Assembly (NCBI RefSeq): GCF_030160115.1
Contig: NZ_BSNS01000002.1
Location: 248,001-312,000 of the forward strand
Reading direction: 5' to 3'
Length of the DNA stretch: 64,000 bases
Origin: Devosia nitrariae
GTDB lineage: Bacteria > Pseudomonadota > Alphaproteobacteria > Rhizobiales > Devosiaceae
Shown here: positions 34,917 through 42,655 of the stretch, in pieces
Layout of the letters: every line of letters begins with the position of its first letter
How positions within the stretch are numbered: the stretch's first letter is position 1
Notes under the pieces: generated by a model
The model's database searches: none
What the model saw: the letters and a program-made list of their open reading frames with translations, nothing else
Told to the model about the DNA's origin: nothing
Program-made: the position numbers and the translations under genes

Positions 34917-35714
34917 ATGTTCATGGGTGATCGTTTATTGGGGAAGGTCGCCATCGTAACCGGCGGCGCTGGCGGGATCGGCGAGGAGACGGTGCGATTG
35001 TTCGTGCGCGAGGGCGCCCAGGTCATGATCGTCGACCTCAATGAGGAGGCGAGTCAGCGCGTCAGCAGGGCTATCGATCCCTCGGGGGAGAAGGTGGCTT
35101 ATGTGATCGCCCGGCTGGATCAGGAAGAACAAGCCAAAATGGCGGTCGAAAAGACGGTGGAGCGCTTCGGCAAGCTCGACATTTTGGCCAACGTCGCCGC
35201 CGTGCGCGTCCGTGGCACCATTGTCGACGCGACAATGGACGACTGGAACTTCATCATCGGCGCCAATCTTTTGGCGGTCGGTCACAGCTGCAAATATGCC
35301 ATTCCGAGGATGATCGAGAATGGCGGCGGCAGCATTGTCACCGTGTCCTCGGCCAATGCCACGGTGGGCCGCAAAGGCATGGGCCTTTATGATGCCACCA
35401 AGGCGGCGGTTCTGGCCCTAACTCGTTCCATGGCCTGCGATCACGCCGAGCAGAACATTCGTGTCAACGCGATTTCGCCTGGCCCCACCCTCACCAATTT
35501 CCACATCAACAACCGCGTCCGCGCCACTGGCAAGAGCTACGCGGAAGTCGAGGCGGAAATGCGAGCCGCCGGCGCCCCGCACACGCTGCTCAACCGCCAG
35601 GCTGAGCCGATCGAGCAGGCCAATGCTATCCTGTGGCTCGCTAGCGACGAGGCGTCTTATGTCACCGGCGCCGACTTCAACATCGACGGCGGCATCATGG
35701 GCCTGCGTGACTGA
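34917..35714 (+). CDS. SDR-family oxidoreductase, island
   Basis: The 265-residue short-chain dehydrogenase has TGGAGGIG at residues 15-22, VDLNEE after the second strand (Asp suggests NAD), a modified NNAG motif (ANVAA), and VTVSSANATVG...GLYDATKAA with the Ser and Tyr-x-x-x-Lys catalytic set, plus RVNAISPGPT. AGGAGG just upstream supports starts at 34917 or 34923. It is divergent from the island transport operon and followed by the MocR gene, so it likely oxidises the imported compound or an intermediate. Exact substrate unknown. Confidence 0.9.
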   Translation: MFMGDRLLGKVAIVTGGAGGIGEETVRLFVREGAQVMIVDLNEEASQRVSRAIDPSGEKVAYVIARLDQEEQAKMAVEKTVERFGKLDILANVAAVRVRGTIVDATMDDWNFIIGANLLAVGHSCKYAIPRMIENGGGSIVTVSSANATVGRKGMGLYDATKAAVLALTRSMACDHAEQNIRVNAISPGPTLTNFHINNRVRATGKSYAEVEAEMRAAGAPHTLLNRQAEPIEQANAILWLASDEASYVTGADFNIDGGIMGLRD

Positions 35715-35724
35715 CCGATAGACA

Positions 35725-35754
35725 AACGCCTCGCGTGCTGGCATGCGGGGCGTT
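35725..35754 (+). terminator. hairpin after the SDR gene
   Basis: AACGCC (35725-35730) pairs with GGCGTT (35749-35754), continued inside by CGC/GCG and TG/CA around a CTGG loop. The stem is long and starts 11 bases past the SDR stop. There is no U-tract, so it may be a weak or Rho-assisted terminator before the MocR gene. Confidence 0.5.
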
Positions 35755-35832
35755 GACCTGTCCGATGCACTTGAGTTCACCCGCGGTGCGACGGAGCAAC
35801 TTGAAACATAGACCAGACGAGAGCCTGCTCGC

Positions 35833-37350
35833 GTGGATATTTCGCCTCTACTTTCAGGGTACCGGGAAAACCTGGGGCATATGACGCGCCACGAGGCGAT
35901 CGCGACATCGATAGAGCGGGCGATCGAGACCGGCACTCTCCTGCATGGCGCGCGTTTGCCGACGGTGCGTGCGCTTTCGCGTGCCCTGGATGTAAGTCCC
36001 TCCACCGTCGTTGCAGCCTATGGCCAGTTGCGTCTACGCGGTCGCATTGCCGGCACGGTTGGCCGGGGTACTTATGTGCAATCGCTCCCCGCGATCGACA
36101 ATGGGGCTGCACTGCACGGCGATTTCCCCGATTGGACGCACGCCCCGCCGCAATCGCGCGCGCCATGGCGGCGGCGCACAGTCCTCACTTCGGCCAATCG
36201 GCTGCTCTCGATGTATCCCCACGCCCTGGATTGCACGCGCGGCAAGCCAGATACCTCGCTCATCCTCGCCGACATTGTTCGCCGCGCTCAGCGGCGCGCC
36301 GCCGAGGATACCCAGCCTGACGCGTTGCAATATGCCGGCCCTCTGGCTATTCCGGAATTGCGCGATCTCCTGGTTCCGCGCCTTGTGGCCGATGGCATTC
36401 CCGTCAACGACACCAGCATGATCGCAGGCAACTCGGCCCAGCAACTGATGGTCATGTCGCTGTCGATCGCCGCACGGCTCATGCCTGACCGCCCGCGCAT
36501 CGTGGCGGTGGAGGAGCCCGGTTATCAGACTGTCTTCGATGCCTTTGAATACCTGGGCTTCCAGTTGGTCGGCATGCGCCTCGATGAACAGGGCGTCACC
36601 CCGGAATCGCTCGACGCAGCCCTGTCGGCCGGGGCCATAGCAGTCCTATTCACGCCCCGCGCAGTCAATCCAGTGGGCGTGTCGTGGACTCCGGAGCGGC
36701 GCAAGGCGCTGTCCGACGTCCTAAAAGACCATCCTCACGCCATCGCCATCGAGGATGATCAGTTCGCCGACATCGCACTCACCCATCCCGGCTCGCTGTT
36801 GGACGGCGAGGCGGCACACCGAACGGTCTATATCCGCACCTTCGCCAAGTCGATCGCACCTGACATCAGGACGGCGGTCGCCTTGGTCCGGCCGCGGCTT
36901 ACCGCCATGCTGGGCGAGGCAAAGAGTCTGCTCGACGGATGGACGTCGCTGCACTCTCAGAATACGCTAGCCTACGTGTTGCGCGATCCGGAACTGGAAG
37001 AGGCGTTCAACCGATCACGCACGGCCTATCGGCTGCGCCGCGATGCCATTCTTGGAGTCCTCGGTGAACGCCTCAAGGGCACAGGCGCCAAGCTAAGCGG
37101 CAGCGATGGCCTCAATATCTGGATCTGCCTGCCCTTCGGCGTGGCGGCCAGCGACGTGGTGGACCATGCTGCGCGCGCCGGGGTCCTGCTGGTTTCGGGC
37201 GAGCCCTTTTACATCCGCCCCGGGCATAACGATATGATCCGGATGAGCATCTCCGGCATTCACGATGATCAGGCAATCCAAGCCGCAAATCTGGTGGCGG
37301 ACGCGATCCTGACTGGCAATCACCGTGGGCAGATTTCGATCCCGCTTTAG
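35833..37350 (+). CDS. MocR-family regulator (GntR winged helix fused to PLP aminotransferase fold)
   Basis: The 505-residue protein has an N-terminal GntR winged helix (residues ~15-80: IETGTLLHGARLPTVRALSR, then ALDVSPSTVVAAYGQL) joined to a class I/II aminotransferase-like domain. The PLP-binding segment is conserved: VAVEEPGYQ, IEDDQFADI (Asp) and TFAKSIAPDIR with the Schiff-base Lys. MocR proteins sense amino- or keto-type ligands through PLP. It lies next to the SDR and the divergent operon, so it is the probable local regulator. The start is GTG 35833; ATG 35881 would remove part of the winged helix. Confidence 0.92.
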   Translation: MDISPLLSGYRENLGHMTRHEAIATSIERAIETGTLLHGARLPTVRALSRALDVSPSTVVAAYGQLRLRGRIAGTVGRGTYVQSLPAIDNGAALHGDFPDWTHAPPQSRAPWRRRTVLTSANRLLSMYPHALDCTRGKPDTSLILADIVRRAQRRAAEDTQPDALQYAGPLAIPELRDLLVPRLVADGIPVNDTSMIAGNSAQQLMVMSLSIAARLMPDRPRIVAVEEPGYQTVFDAFEYLGFQLVGMRLDEQGVTPESLDAALSAGAIAVLFTPRAVNPVGVSWTPERRKALSDVLKDHPHAIAIEDDQFADIALTHPGSLLDGEAAHRTVYIRTFAKSIAPDIRTAVALVRPRLTAMLGEAKSLLDGWTSLHSQNTLAYVLRDPELEEAFNRSRTAYRLRRDAILGVLGERLKGTGAKLSGSDGLNIWICLPFGVAASDVVDHAARAGVLLVSGEPFYIRPGHNDMIRMSISGIHDDQAIQAANLVADAILTGNHRGQISIPL

Positions 37351-37413
37351 CGGTGTACCGAATTGCGGGACCAGAGCCTTTCCCGTTCGCTGAAAGCGCT
37401 CTAGGCCGGGATC

Positions 37414-37429
37414 GCTGGACTAGTCCAGC
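37414..37429. repeat. perfect 16-bp palindrome at the edge of the right repeat
   Basis: GCTGGACTAGTCCAGC is fully self-complementary. It overlaps the first bases of the right copy of the ~108-bp repeat and is absent from the left copy. It could be a binding or processing site for the element, or the remnant of its end. Confidence 0.5.
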
Positions 37430-37535
37430 TCGCCGAACTTGGAACTGCAGCAGTCGCGCGTTCGTCCTGCGCCAACTCGGCCCCGCCAAGCAAAGCGAAC
37501 AGCCGAAGCCAGATGAGACTTGGCAAAAATACCGA
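37425..37535. repeat. right copy of ~108-bp direct repeat, 3' of tRNA-Gly
   Basis: Same orientation as 24172-24278 and about 80 % identical by eye. It ends ten bases from the 3' end of tRNA-Gly(CCC). The divergence between copies rules out a fresh site-specific duplication; a dispersed repeat family that sits next to tRNA genes is the alternative. Confidence 0.7.
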
Positions 37536-37544
37536 TAGCAGGAA

Positions 37545-37618
37545 TGGAGCGGGTGAAGGGAATCGAACCCTCGTCGTAAGCTTGGGAAGCTTCTGCTCTA
37601 CCATTGAGCTACACCCGC
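37545..37618 (-). tRNA. tRNA-Gly (anticodon CCC), CCA encoded
   Basis: On the minus strand the gene runs GCGGGTG acceptor, D-arm GCTC...GAGC, anticodon loop TTCCCAA (anticodon CCC), and T-arm GAGGG-TTCGATT-CCCTT, then CACCCGC, discriminator T and an encoded CCA. All helices close apart from one mismatch at the base of the anticodon stem. It decodes GGG. Its 3' end faces the catabolic island, a favoured integration position. Confidence 0.95.
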
Positions 37619-37674
37619 AACGGGCAACTTTCTGCGCGAAATCGGCGGAAGCGTCAAGCACTCTCAATGGGCAC

Positions 37675-38787
37675 TCAGGCCGGATAGGGCTTGAAGTGCT
37701 TGGAGAGCTTGAGGCTCTGGGCCTGGTAGTTGGAGCCGAGCGCGGTGCCGTAGAGGCGGTCGGGACGTTCGGCGAGCCGCTCGTAGATCAGGCGGCCGAT
37801 GGTTTGCCCATGGTTGAGCAGGAACGGCACCTCGCGGCTCCTGACCTCGAGCACGGCGCGGCTGCCCGTACCGCCGGCGGCCGAATGGCCGAAACCGGGA
37901 TCGAAGAAGCCGGCATAGTGGACGCGGAACTCGCCGACCAGCGGATCGAAAGGCACCATCTCGGCCGCGTGGTCGGGGGGCACATGCACCGCCTCGTGGC
38001 TCACGAGGATGTAGAACTCATCGGGATCGAGGATCAGCTCGCCCCTGCCGCGACTGTTGATCGGCTCCCAGAAGTCGAGCACATCGAGGGCGGCCTTCTT
38101 GTCGACATCGATCACCGCCGTATGCCGCTTGGAGCGGAACCCCACGAGACCGCCGCGGTCCTCGCCCATGAGGTCGATCGAAAGCGCGACGCCATTGCCG
38201 ACCTCCTGCGTCGCATTGATGACCAGCGTCTGGCTGTGGTGGAGTTCCTGATGCTGGGTGACCGTCAGCAGCGTTTCGCCCGAGCGGAACCGGATCTGGC
38301 TCAACCGCGAGCCGGTCCGCACCAGAACCGGGAACGTACGCGGGCTGATCTCGAGGTAGAGCGGTCCCTCATAGCCTCGAGGCAACTGATCGAAGCCGCG
38401 CGCCCTGTCGCCGATGACGCGGGTGAAAATGTCGAGCCGACCCGTGGAGCTTTTGGGGTTGGTCGAAGCACTGACCGCTTCAGGCAGCCTCAGGCTTTCC
38501 TGCAGCGGCACGATATAGACGCAGCCGCGCTCGAGCACGGCGCCGGCCTTGAGGTCGATCTGATGAAGTTTCAGAGCCGCGATACCTTCCGCCACCGTGC
38601 GTTCAGGACCGGGCAGGAAGCTCGAACGGACGCGGTAGGCGACTTCGCCCAACCGCAGGTCAAGGCTCGCCGGCTGCACCTGATCGGCATCGAATGCCCG
38701 TTCAGCCGCAATCGCACCGCCCGCAGCCAGTTTCTCGATCAGCCGTGCTGGGTAGACACCGATCGGCCAGTCCCCGTTGCTCGTCAT
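37675..38787 (-). CDS. dcd: dCTP deaminase, long alphaproteobacterial form
   Basis: The 370-residue protein has the dCTP deaminase core with QPASLDLRLG near residue 40 and ASTNPKSSTGRLDIFTRVIG (PKSSTGR nucleotide loop with active-site Ser and Arg) near residue 110. It is about twice the length of E. coli Dcd because the fold is duplicated, as in the alphaproteobacterial DCD family. It converts dCTP to dUTP for thymidylate synthesis in the cytoplasm. It is a single gene next to tRNA-Gly. Confidence 0.9.
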   Translation of the reverse strand: MTSNGDWPIGVYPARLIEKLAAGGAIAAERAFDADQVQPASLDLRLGEVAYRVRSSFLPGPERTVAEGIAALKLHQIDLKAGAVLERGCVYIVPLQESLRLPEAVSASTNPKSSTGRLDIFTRVIGDRARGFDQLPRGYEGPLYLEISPRTFPVLVRTGSRLSQIRFRSGETLLTVTQHQELHHSQTLVINATQEVGNGVALSIDLMGEDRGGLVGFRSKRHTAVIDVDKKAALDVLDFWEPINSRGRGELILDPDEFYILVSHEAVHVPPDHAAEMVPFDPLVGEFRVHYAGFFDPGFGHSAAGGTGSRAVLEVRSREVPFLLNHGQTIGRLIYERLAERPDRLYGTALGSNYQAQSLKLSKHFKPYPA

Positions 38788-38800
38788 CTTGCTCCGCCGT

Positions 38801-38906
38801 CTAGAGCGTGATGCGATTTGACGGAATCAAATCGCGCGCTCTAGCTTTTTGTTGTCGCGGGATTGTTCGCGAAAACCGGTTCCCACTTTTTCGCGTCCCG
38901 CTCTAG
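38801..38906. repeat. 106-bp two-hairpin intergenic repeat element
   Basis: The element is bounded by CTAGAG (38801-38806) and CTCTAG (38901-38906). The first half folds as CTAGAGCG...GCGATTTGA with TCAAATCGC...GCTCTAG; the second as GCGGGA...GCGAAAA with TTTTCGC-GTCCCGC. A diverged relative lies at 57155-57253, so this is a mobile-type or processed repeat family of the genome, similar to the palindromic repeats common in Hyphomicrobiales. Confidence 0.75.
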
Positions 38907-38933
38907 CCACCCTTCCGATAGCAACCAGCGCAA

Positions 38934-38962
38934 TTGACGCCAAGGGTGAAAAGGCAATAGAA
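38934..38962 (+). promoter_or_regulatory. predicted promoter of the SAM-II/metZ transcript
   Basis: TTGACG (38934-38939) and ATAGAA (38957-38962) are 17 bases apart and place the start point at about 38968, immediately before the riboswitch. The -10 is weak. Confidence 0.4.
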
Positions 38963-38969
38963 CGAAGCC

Positions 38970-39072
38970 GGGTGGTGATTTGGCCGGTCAGATTGCAGCC
39001 ACCTTCCTGCGGGTGGCTCCGAAAGATTTCGGCAAGGTCGCGCGCGGTAAAATTCAAATGCTAAACGACCGT
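38970..39072 (+). ncRNA. SAM-II (metA-type) riboswitch with an inserted segment
   Basis: The conserved core GGTGGTGATTTGGCC...TTGCAGCCACC forms P1 (GGTGG 38971-38975 with CCACC 38999-39003). CGGTC in the loop (38985-38989) pairs with GACCG (39067-39071) right after the conserved GCTAAA (39060-39065), giving the pseudoknot. S-adenosylmethionine binding should turn off metZ. Between the P1 3' strand and GCTAAA there are 56 bases, far more than usual, containing a CCGAAA-GA-TTTCGG hairpin and GGTGGC (39012-39017), which can pair with GCCACC of P1. Confidence 0.88.
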
Positions 39073-39075
39073 TTG

Positions 39076-39109
39076 AACCGGCCGCATTCGCGCGCCGGTT
39101 TTGTTTTTT
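39076..39109 (+). terminator. intrinsic terminator in the metZ leader (riboswitch expression platform)
   Basis: AACCGGC (39076-39082) and GCCGGTT (39094-39100) form a 7-bp stem followed by TTGTTTTTT. It starts a few bases after the pseudoknot strand and ends before the ribosome site GAGG at 39111, so it fits a transcription-attenuation platform controlled by the SAM-II aptamer. Confidence 0.75.
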
Positions 39110-39119
39110 AGAGGTCCTA

Positions 39120-40328
39120 ATGTCGCCCAAGGAAAAGAACCCCCTCGCCGATCCCAGCCGCCGCGCGCCCGAGACCCGTATCGTCCATGGCGGCACCGAG
39201 CGCAGCCAGCACGGGGAAACGTCTGAGGCGATGTTCGTCAATTCCGGCTTCGTCTATCCGACGTCGGCCGATGCCGAGGCGCGCTTCCTCAACAAGGCGC
39301 CGGGGCACATCTATGGGCGCTTTTCCAATCCGACCGTCGACATGTTCCAGAAGCGCATGGCGCTGCTCGAAGGCGCCGAGGCCGCTCGCGGACTTGCAAC
39401 CGGCATGGCGGCCGTGACCACGGCGGTAATGAGCCAGGTGCGCGCCGGTGACCATGTGGTCGCCGCCCGCGCCCTCTTCGGCTCCTGCCGCTATCTGATC
39501 GAGGATTACTTGCCGCGCTGGGGGGTTGCCTCGACGCTCGTCGACGGACGCGACCCGGCCAATTTTGCCGCGGCCATGCAACCCAACACCAAAGCGGTGT
39601 TCCTCGAAACTCCGACCAACCCGACGCTCGAGCTGGTCGATATCGCCGCCGTCGCCGATATTGCCCATGCACATGGCGCCAAGCTCGTCGTCGACAATGT
39701 CTTTGCAACCCCCATCAACCAGTCGCCGCTGCAACTGGGCGCCGACCTCGTGGTCTACTCGGCTACCAAGCATATCGACGGCCAAGGCCGCGTGCTGGGT
39801 GGAGCCATCCTCGGCAGCCAGGAACTGATCGGGGGCGATATCCACACCTTCATCCGGCAGACCGGACCCTCGATGAGCCCGTTCAATGCCTGGACGTTGC
39901 TCAAGGGTCTCGAGACGCTGCCGCTGCGCGTGCGCCAGCAGAGCGAGAGCGCGGCAAGGATCGCCGAGGTCCTCTCCGGACACAGCAAGGTCGCTCGCGT
40001 CTTCTATCCGCACCACCAGGACCATCCCCAGGTCGAACTCGGGCGCCGGCAGATGCGGACCGGCTCGACCCTCGTCGCGTTCGAGGTTGCAGGCGGTCAG
40101 GCCGAGGCCTTCAAGGTCGCGGACGCCTTGGCGGTCATCCTCATTTCCAACAATCTGGGCGATGCCAAGTCGATCATCACCCATCCGACCACGACTACCC
40201 ATCAGCGCTTCTCCGAGGAGGTGCGGCTCGACATGGGCATCCGACCAAGCCTGTTGCGCCTATCGGTCGGACTCGAGGCGACCGACGATCTCATTGCCGA
40301 CCTGATGTATGGGCTCGACCAGATCTGA
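39120..40328 (+). CDS. metZ: O-succinylhomoserine sulfhydrylase
   Basis: The 402-residue Cys/Met-metabolism PLP enzyme makes homocysteine from O-succinylhomoserine and sulfide. Visible: IYGRFSNPTVDMFQKRMALL, the TGMAAVT phosphate loop, LETPTNPTLELVDI, VVDNVFATPINQSPLQLGAD and the PLP Lys in VYSATKHIDGQGRVLGG. The variant NVFATP (where cystathionine enzymes have NTF) and the SAM-II leader support MetZ. It starts 11 bases after the leader terminator and is followed within two bases by a solute-binding protein gene. Confidence 0.94.
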   Translation: MSPKEKNPLADPSRRAPETRIVHGGTERSQHGETSEAMFVNSGFVYPTSADAEARFLNKAPGHIYGRFSNPTVDMFQKRMALLEGAEAARGLATGMAAVTTAVMSQVRAGDHVVAARALFGSCRYLIEDYLPRWGVASTLVDGRDPANFAAAMQPNTKAVFLETPTNPTLELVDIAAVADIAHAHGAKLVVDNVFATPINQSPLQLGADLVVYSATKHIDGQGRVLGGAILGSQELIGGDIHTFIRQTGPSMSPFNAWTLLKGLETLPLRVRQQSESAARIAEVLSGHSKVARVFYPHHQDHPQVELGRRQMRTGSTLVAFEVAGGQAEAFKVADALAVILISNNLGDAKSIITHPTTTTHQRFSEEVRLDMGIRPSLLRLSVGLEATDDLIADLMYGLDQI

Positions 40329-40330
40329 CC

Positions 40331-41146
40331 ATGTGCCGGCGCCGCTCAATCCTTGCCGTATTGCTGGGGCTTTGGACCGGTTGCGCTGTCGGTCAGACGC
40401 TGCCCAATCACGTCGATCCGAGCGCACGCGACATACTGCCCGACCTCACATCGTTGCCGGCGATCCGATTCCTGACGACGGCGGATTTTCCGCCGTTCAA
40501 CTACCGCGACGAGAACGGAGCGCTGGTCGGCTTCAACATCGACCTTGCCCGCCGCATCTGCGCCGAAGTCGACGTGCCCTGCACCATCCAGACCTGGCCC
40601 TGGGAGCAGGCGGCCAACGCGCTTGCCGACAAACAAGGCGATGCGCTGATCGCGGGGCTTGCGCTCACGGCCGAGAATGGTGAGCGCTTCGACTTCTCTG
40701 CGATTTACCTCGCCTTGCCGGGCCGGTTCGTCACCCGAGCCGATGCCGCGCGCGACTTCAATCCATCAGACCTCGACGGGCGCACGATCAGCGTACGCGA
40801 GGGATCAGCCCATGAGGAATTTCTGCACCGCTACCTGCCCGATGTTGAAGTCACAGCGAGCGAGGACGAAATCGCCGCACTCCAAGCCGTAGAGTCCGGT
40901 CAGGCCGACGTCTATTTCGGCGATGCCATGCGCGCCTCATTCTGGCTCAACGACAACCTCGCCTGCTGCAGCTTTGCGGGGGAAGCCTATTTCCGGCCAG
41001 ACCTTTTCGGGCAGGGCCTCGCCATCGCCCTACCTGCCGGGCACGACTCCGTGCGCCACGCCATTGACTGGGCGCTCGTTCGCCTCAAGAGGAGTGGGTC
41101 GCTTGACGAGCTCTATCTGAGGTGGTTCCCCATCGGATTCTATTGA
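40331..41146 (+). CDS. periplasmic solute-binding protein, family 3 (orphan)
   Basis: The 271-residue protein has a Sec signal (CRRRSILAVLLGLWTGCAVG) and family 3 motifs: IRFLTTADFPPFNYRDENGA, LVGFNIDLARRICAEVDVPC and GQADVYFGDAMRASFWL. Such proteins bind polar amino acids or related small molecules. It starts two bases after the metZ stop, so it is probably on the SAM-II-controlled transcript, which suggests a sulfur amino acid ligand; that is inference. No permease or ATPase gene is nearby. Its 3' end overlaps the opposite-strand gene by 62 bases. Confidence 0.85.
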   Translation: MCRRRSILAVLLGLWTGCAVGQTLPNHVDPSARDILPDLTSLPAIRFLTTADFPPFNYRDENGALVGFNIDLARRICAEVDVPCTIQTWPWEQAANALADKQGDALIAGLALTAENGERFDFSAIYLALPGRFVTRADAARDFNPSDLDGRTISVREGSAHEEFLHRYLPDVEVTASEDEIAALQAVESGQADVYFGDAMRASFWLNDNLACCSFAGEAYFRPDLFGQGLAIALPAGHDSVRHAIDWALVRLKRSGSLDELYLRWFPIGFY

Positions 41147-41630
41147 GGAACCGGCGCCAGCCGCCGTCCCAATATTTGAGATCGATGAGCATGCGCCGGT
41201 CGATCGGTCCGCAGAGCATGGCCAGGGTCACGTCGACGGACAAGCCCGACATCCAGAGCGCCGTCGCCCGATGATTGCCGTCGAGCAGCAGCGCATCCCC
41301 ATCGGCAAGGCGATAAGCTGGCAGGCGCAGGGCGACCGGATCAGCGCTGCTTTTGAAGTAATCGACCAGGGCGAGAAACCGCCCACGATTGCTGTTGGAG
41401 TACTCGTCCATCCGCGCGGCGACGCCATGGACGCGCAGGGGGCGGGCGAAGGGATGCGATATCGGCCGCTCGACGCGACGGGCGGTGGCGCGGCAGGAGG
41501 TGAAGAGTTGGCCCAACTCCTCGCGGTCCGTGATCCGGCGGAACTCGATGGGGGCGTCGGCAGGCATACGCTCGAGGTGTAGTCGCAACCCAGTTTCCAT
41601 GGGAGCGAGGGTATCGAACGGTAAGTTCAT
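41085..41630 (-). CDS. conserved hypothetical protein with ParB/sulfiredoxin-like DGNHR motif
   Basis: The 181-residue product contains LRLPAYRLADGDALLLDGNH followed by RATALWMSG. The D-G-N-H-R-A sequence after a beta strand resembles the phosphate-binding motif of the ParB/sulfiredoxin fold. The N-terminus (MNLPFDTLAPMETGLRLHLE) is preferred at ATG 41630 over 41645. Its 3' end overlaps the convergent binding-protein gene by 62 bases, which is unusual and could mean that one 3' end is extended. Function unknown. Confidence 0.6.
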   Translation of the reverse strand: MNLPFDTLAPMETGLRLHLERMPADAPIEFRRITDREELGQLFTSCRATARRVERPISHPFARPLRVHGVAARMDEYSNSNRGRFLALVDYFKSSADPVALRLPAYRLADGDALLLDGNHRATALWMSGLSVDVTLAMLCGPIDRRMLIDLKYWDGGWRRFLNRIRWGTTSDRARQATHSS

Positions 41631-41797
41631 GCAATCAGCCGTCAAAGTGCGTCATCGAGGAAATATCAAACCTACATGGTATTGTCACAGTCAGATTTGA
41701 ATAGGGCGCATTTCGGCCGCCGGCATCACAACGCGCTAGCGCGACAGGCCGCCAGCAGCACGGCCGCGTTGGGCGAAACCCGACAACGTGGTTGCAG

Positions 41798-42031
41798 CTA
41801 TTCCATAAGTCCCGGCGGTAACCTGCCAAGCTTGAGCAGCACGCGCGGCTCATCATAAGCGTCGGTTTCGATGTCGACCTCCTGGGAAAAGGCGATGACA
41901 CCTGCCCGTATGGGCGCCAGGCGCTCGGCTGTGGCAACCGCCTTTTCGGCGGACTTGGAGGTCTGGATCTGATCTGCCACCAGCCTGTGACCGATCTGCT
42001 TGAACGCCTGAACCAGATACATTGTCGCCAT
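41798..42031 (-). CDS. small conserved hypothetical protein
   Basis: The 77-residue soluble protein (MATMYLVQAFKQIGHRLVAD at the start) has an alpha/beta pattern with AEKAVATAERLAPIRAGVIA and VDIETDAYDEPRVLLKLG. The ribosome site GCGGAGG precedes ATG 42031. It belongs to a series of small minus-strand genes (41798-43213). No function is known to me. Confidence 0.65.
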   Translation of the reverse strand: MATMYLVQAFKQIGHRLVADQIQTSKSAEKAVATAERLAPIRAGVIAFSQEVDIETDAYDEPRVLLKLGRLPPGLME

Positions 42032-42196
42032 TGAAACCTCCGCTGCGGGGGAATGGGCTGCTGCCGCGGCCGCCCGGACCGGCTTGCCGCGCGGGCTGAC
42101 AGGCCTGCGCCAGCGCGCAATTTGGTGTTTCAGCACTAGGCGGCGTCGCCCACCCGGCCCTTTCGATGGTGGCACGACGATCGGAGGCATTCGCGG

Positions 42197-42655
42197 CTAG
42201 TGGACCGGGTGTTCATCGTTCTTGCCCTTCAACTCCGGTGCTCGGCGAAGCGGAAGGCCGGCGCGTGCCAGTTCTCGGGCGAAGCGCGGATCACCTGCGT
42301 CGGGCGCCGCTCGGGTGATGACCGAGTGGGCGCGGCGATGGAAGGGAATGATTTTGGTCGACATGGTCATCGATGCTCCTTTGAGGTGCAAACAGGACGC
42401 GACACAGCTCTCCAGGGCCGCTCGATATCGGGCGGTCCGCTTAAAGTGCACGACGATGCCGGCGACAGCGGCCAGGGCAGTAACGCCAACTATCAAAAGG
42501 CCGTGGCGCAGCAGATTGATATCGTAGAAACCCGCGACCGCCAGCAGCACAACGACCGCCAGGGAGAACCCAACGAGCCCGTAGGTCAGTGCGGATCCGT
42601 TCGGCGCGCGTGTCTGTCGCTCAGTCGATGGCGCGGGCGTTCGCTCTTTGCTCAC
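42197..42655 (-). CDS. small membrane protein, possibly two overlapping reading units
   Basis: The 152-residue frame starts at GTG 42655, overlapping the stop of the next gene by three bases, and has two helices (SALTYGLVGFSLAVVVLLAV and HGLLIVGVTALAAVAGIVVH). The last 57 residues, from ATG 42370, follow a strong internal ribosome site AAAGGAG and look like an independent small basic protein (MTMSTKIIPFHRRAHSVITR). Either a single protein or two products from one frame is possible. No family recognised. Confidence 0.5.
   Translation of the reverse strand: MSKERTPAPSTERQTRAPNGSALTYGLVGFSLAVVVLLAVAGFYDINLLRHGLLIVGVTALAAVAGIVVHFKRTARYRAALESCVASCLHLKGASMTMSTKIIPFHRRAHSVITRAAPDAGDPRFARELARAGLPLRRAPELKGKNDEHPVH

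Noticed and set aside
24172..37535. The two ~108-bp repeats as attL/attR of a recent integration
   Set aside because: They differ at about one base in five, the left copy has no tRNA fragment, and no integrase is present; an old event or dispersed repeat is more likely.
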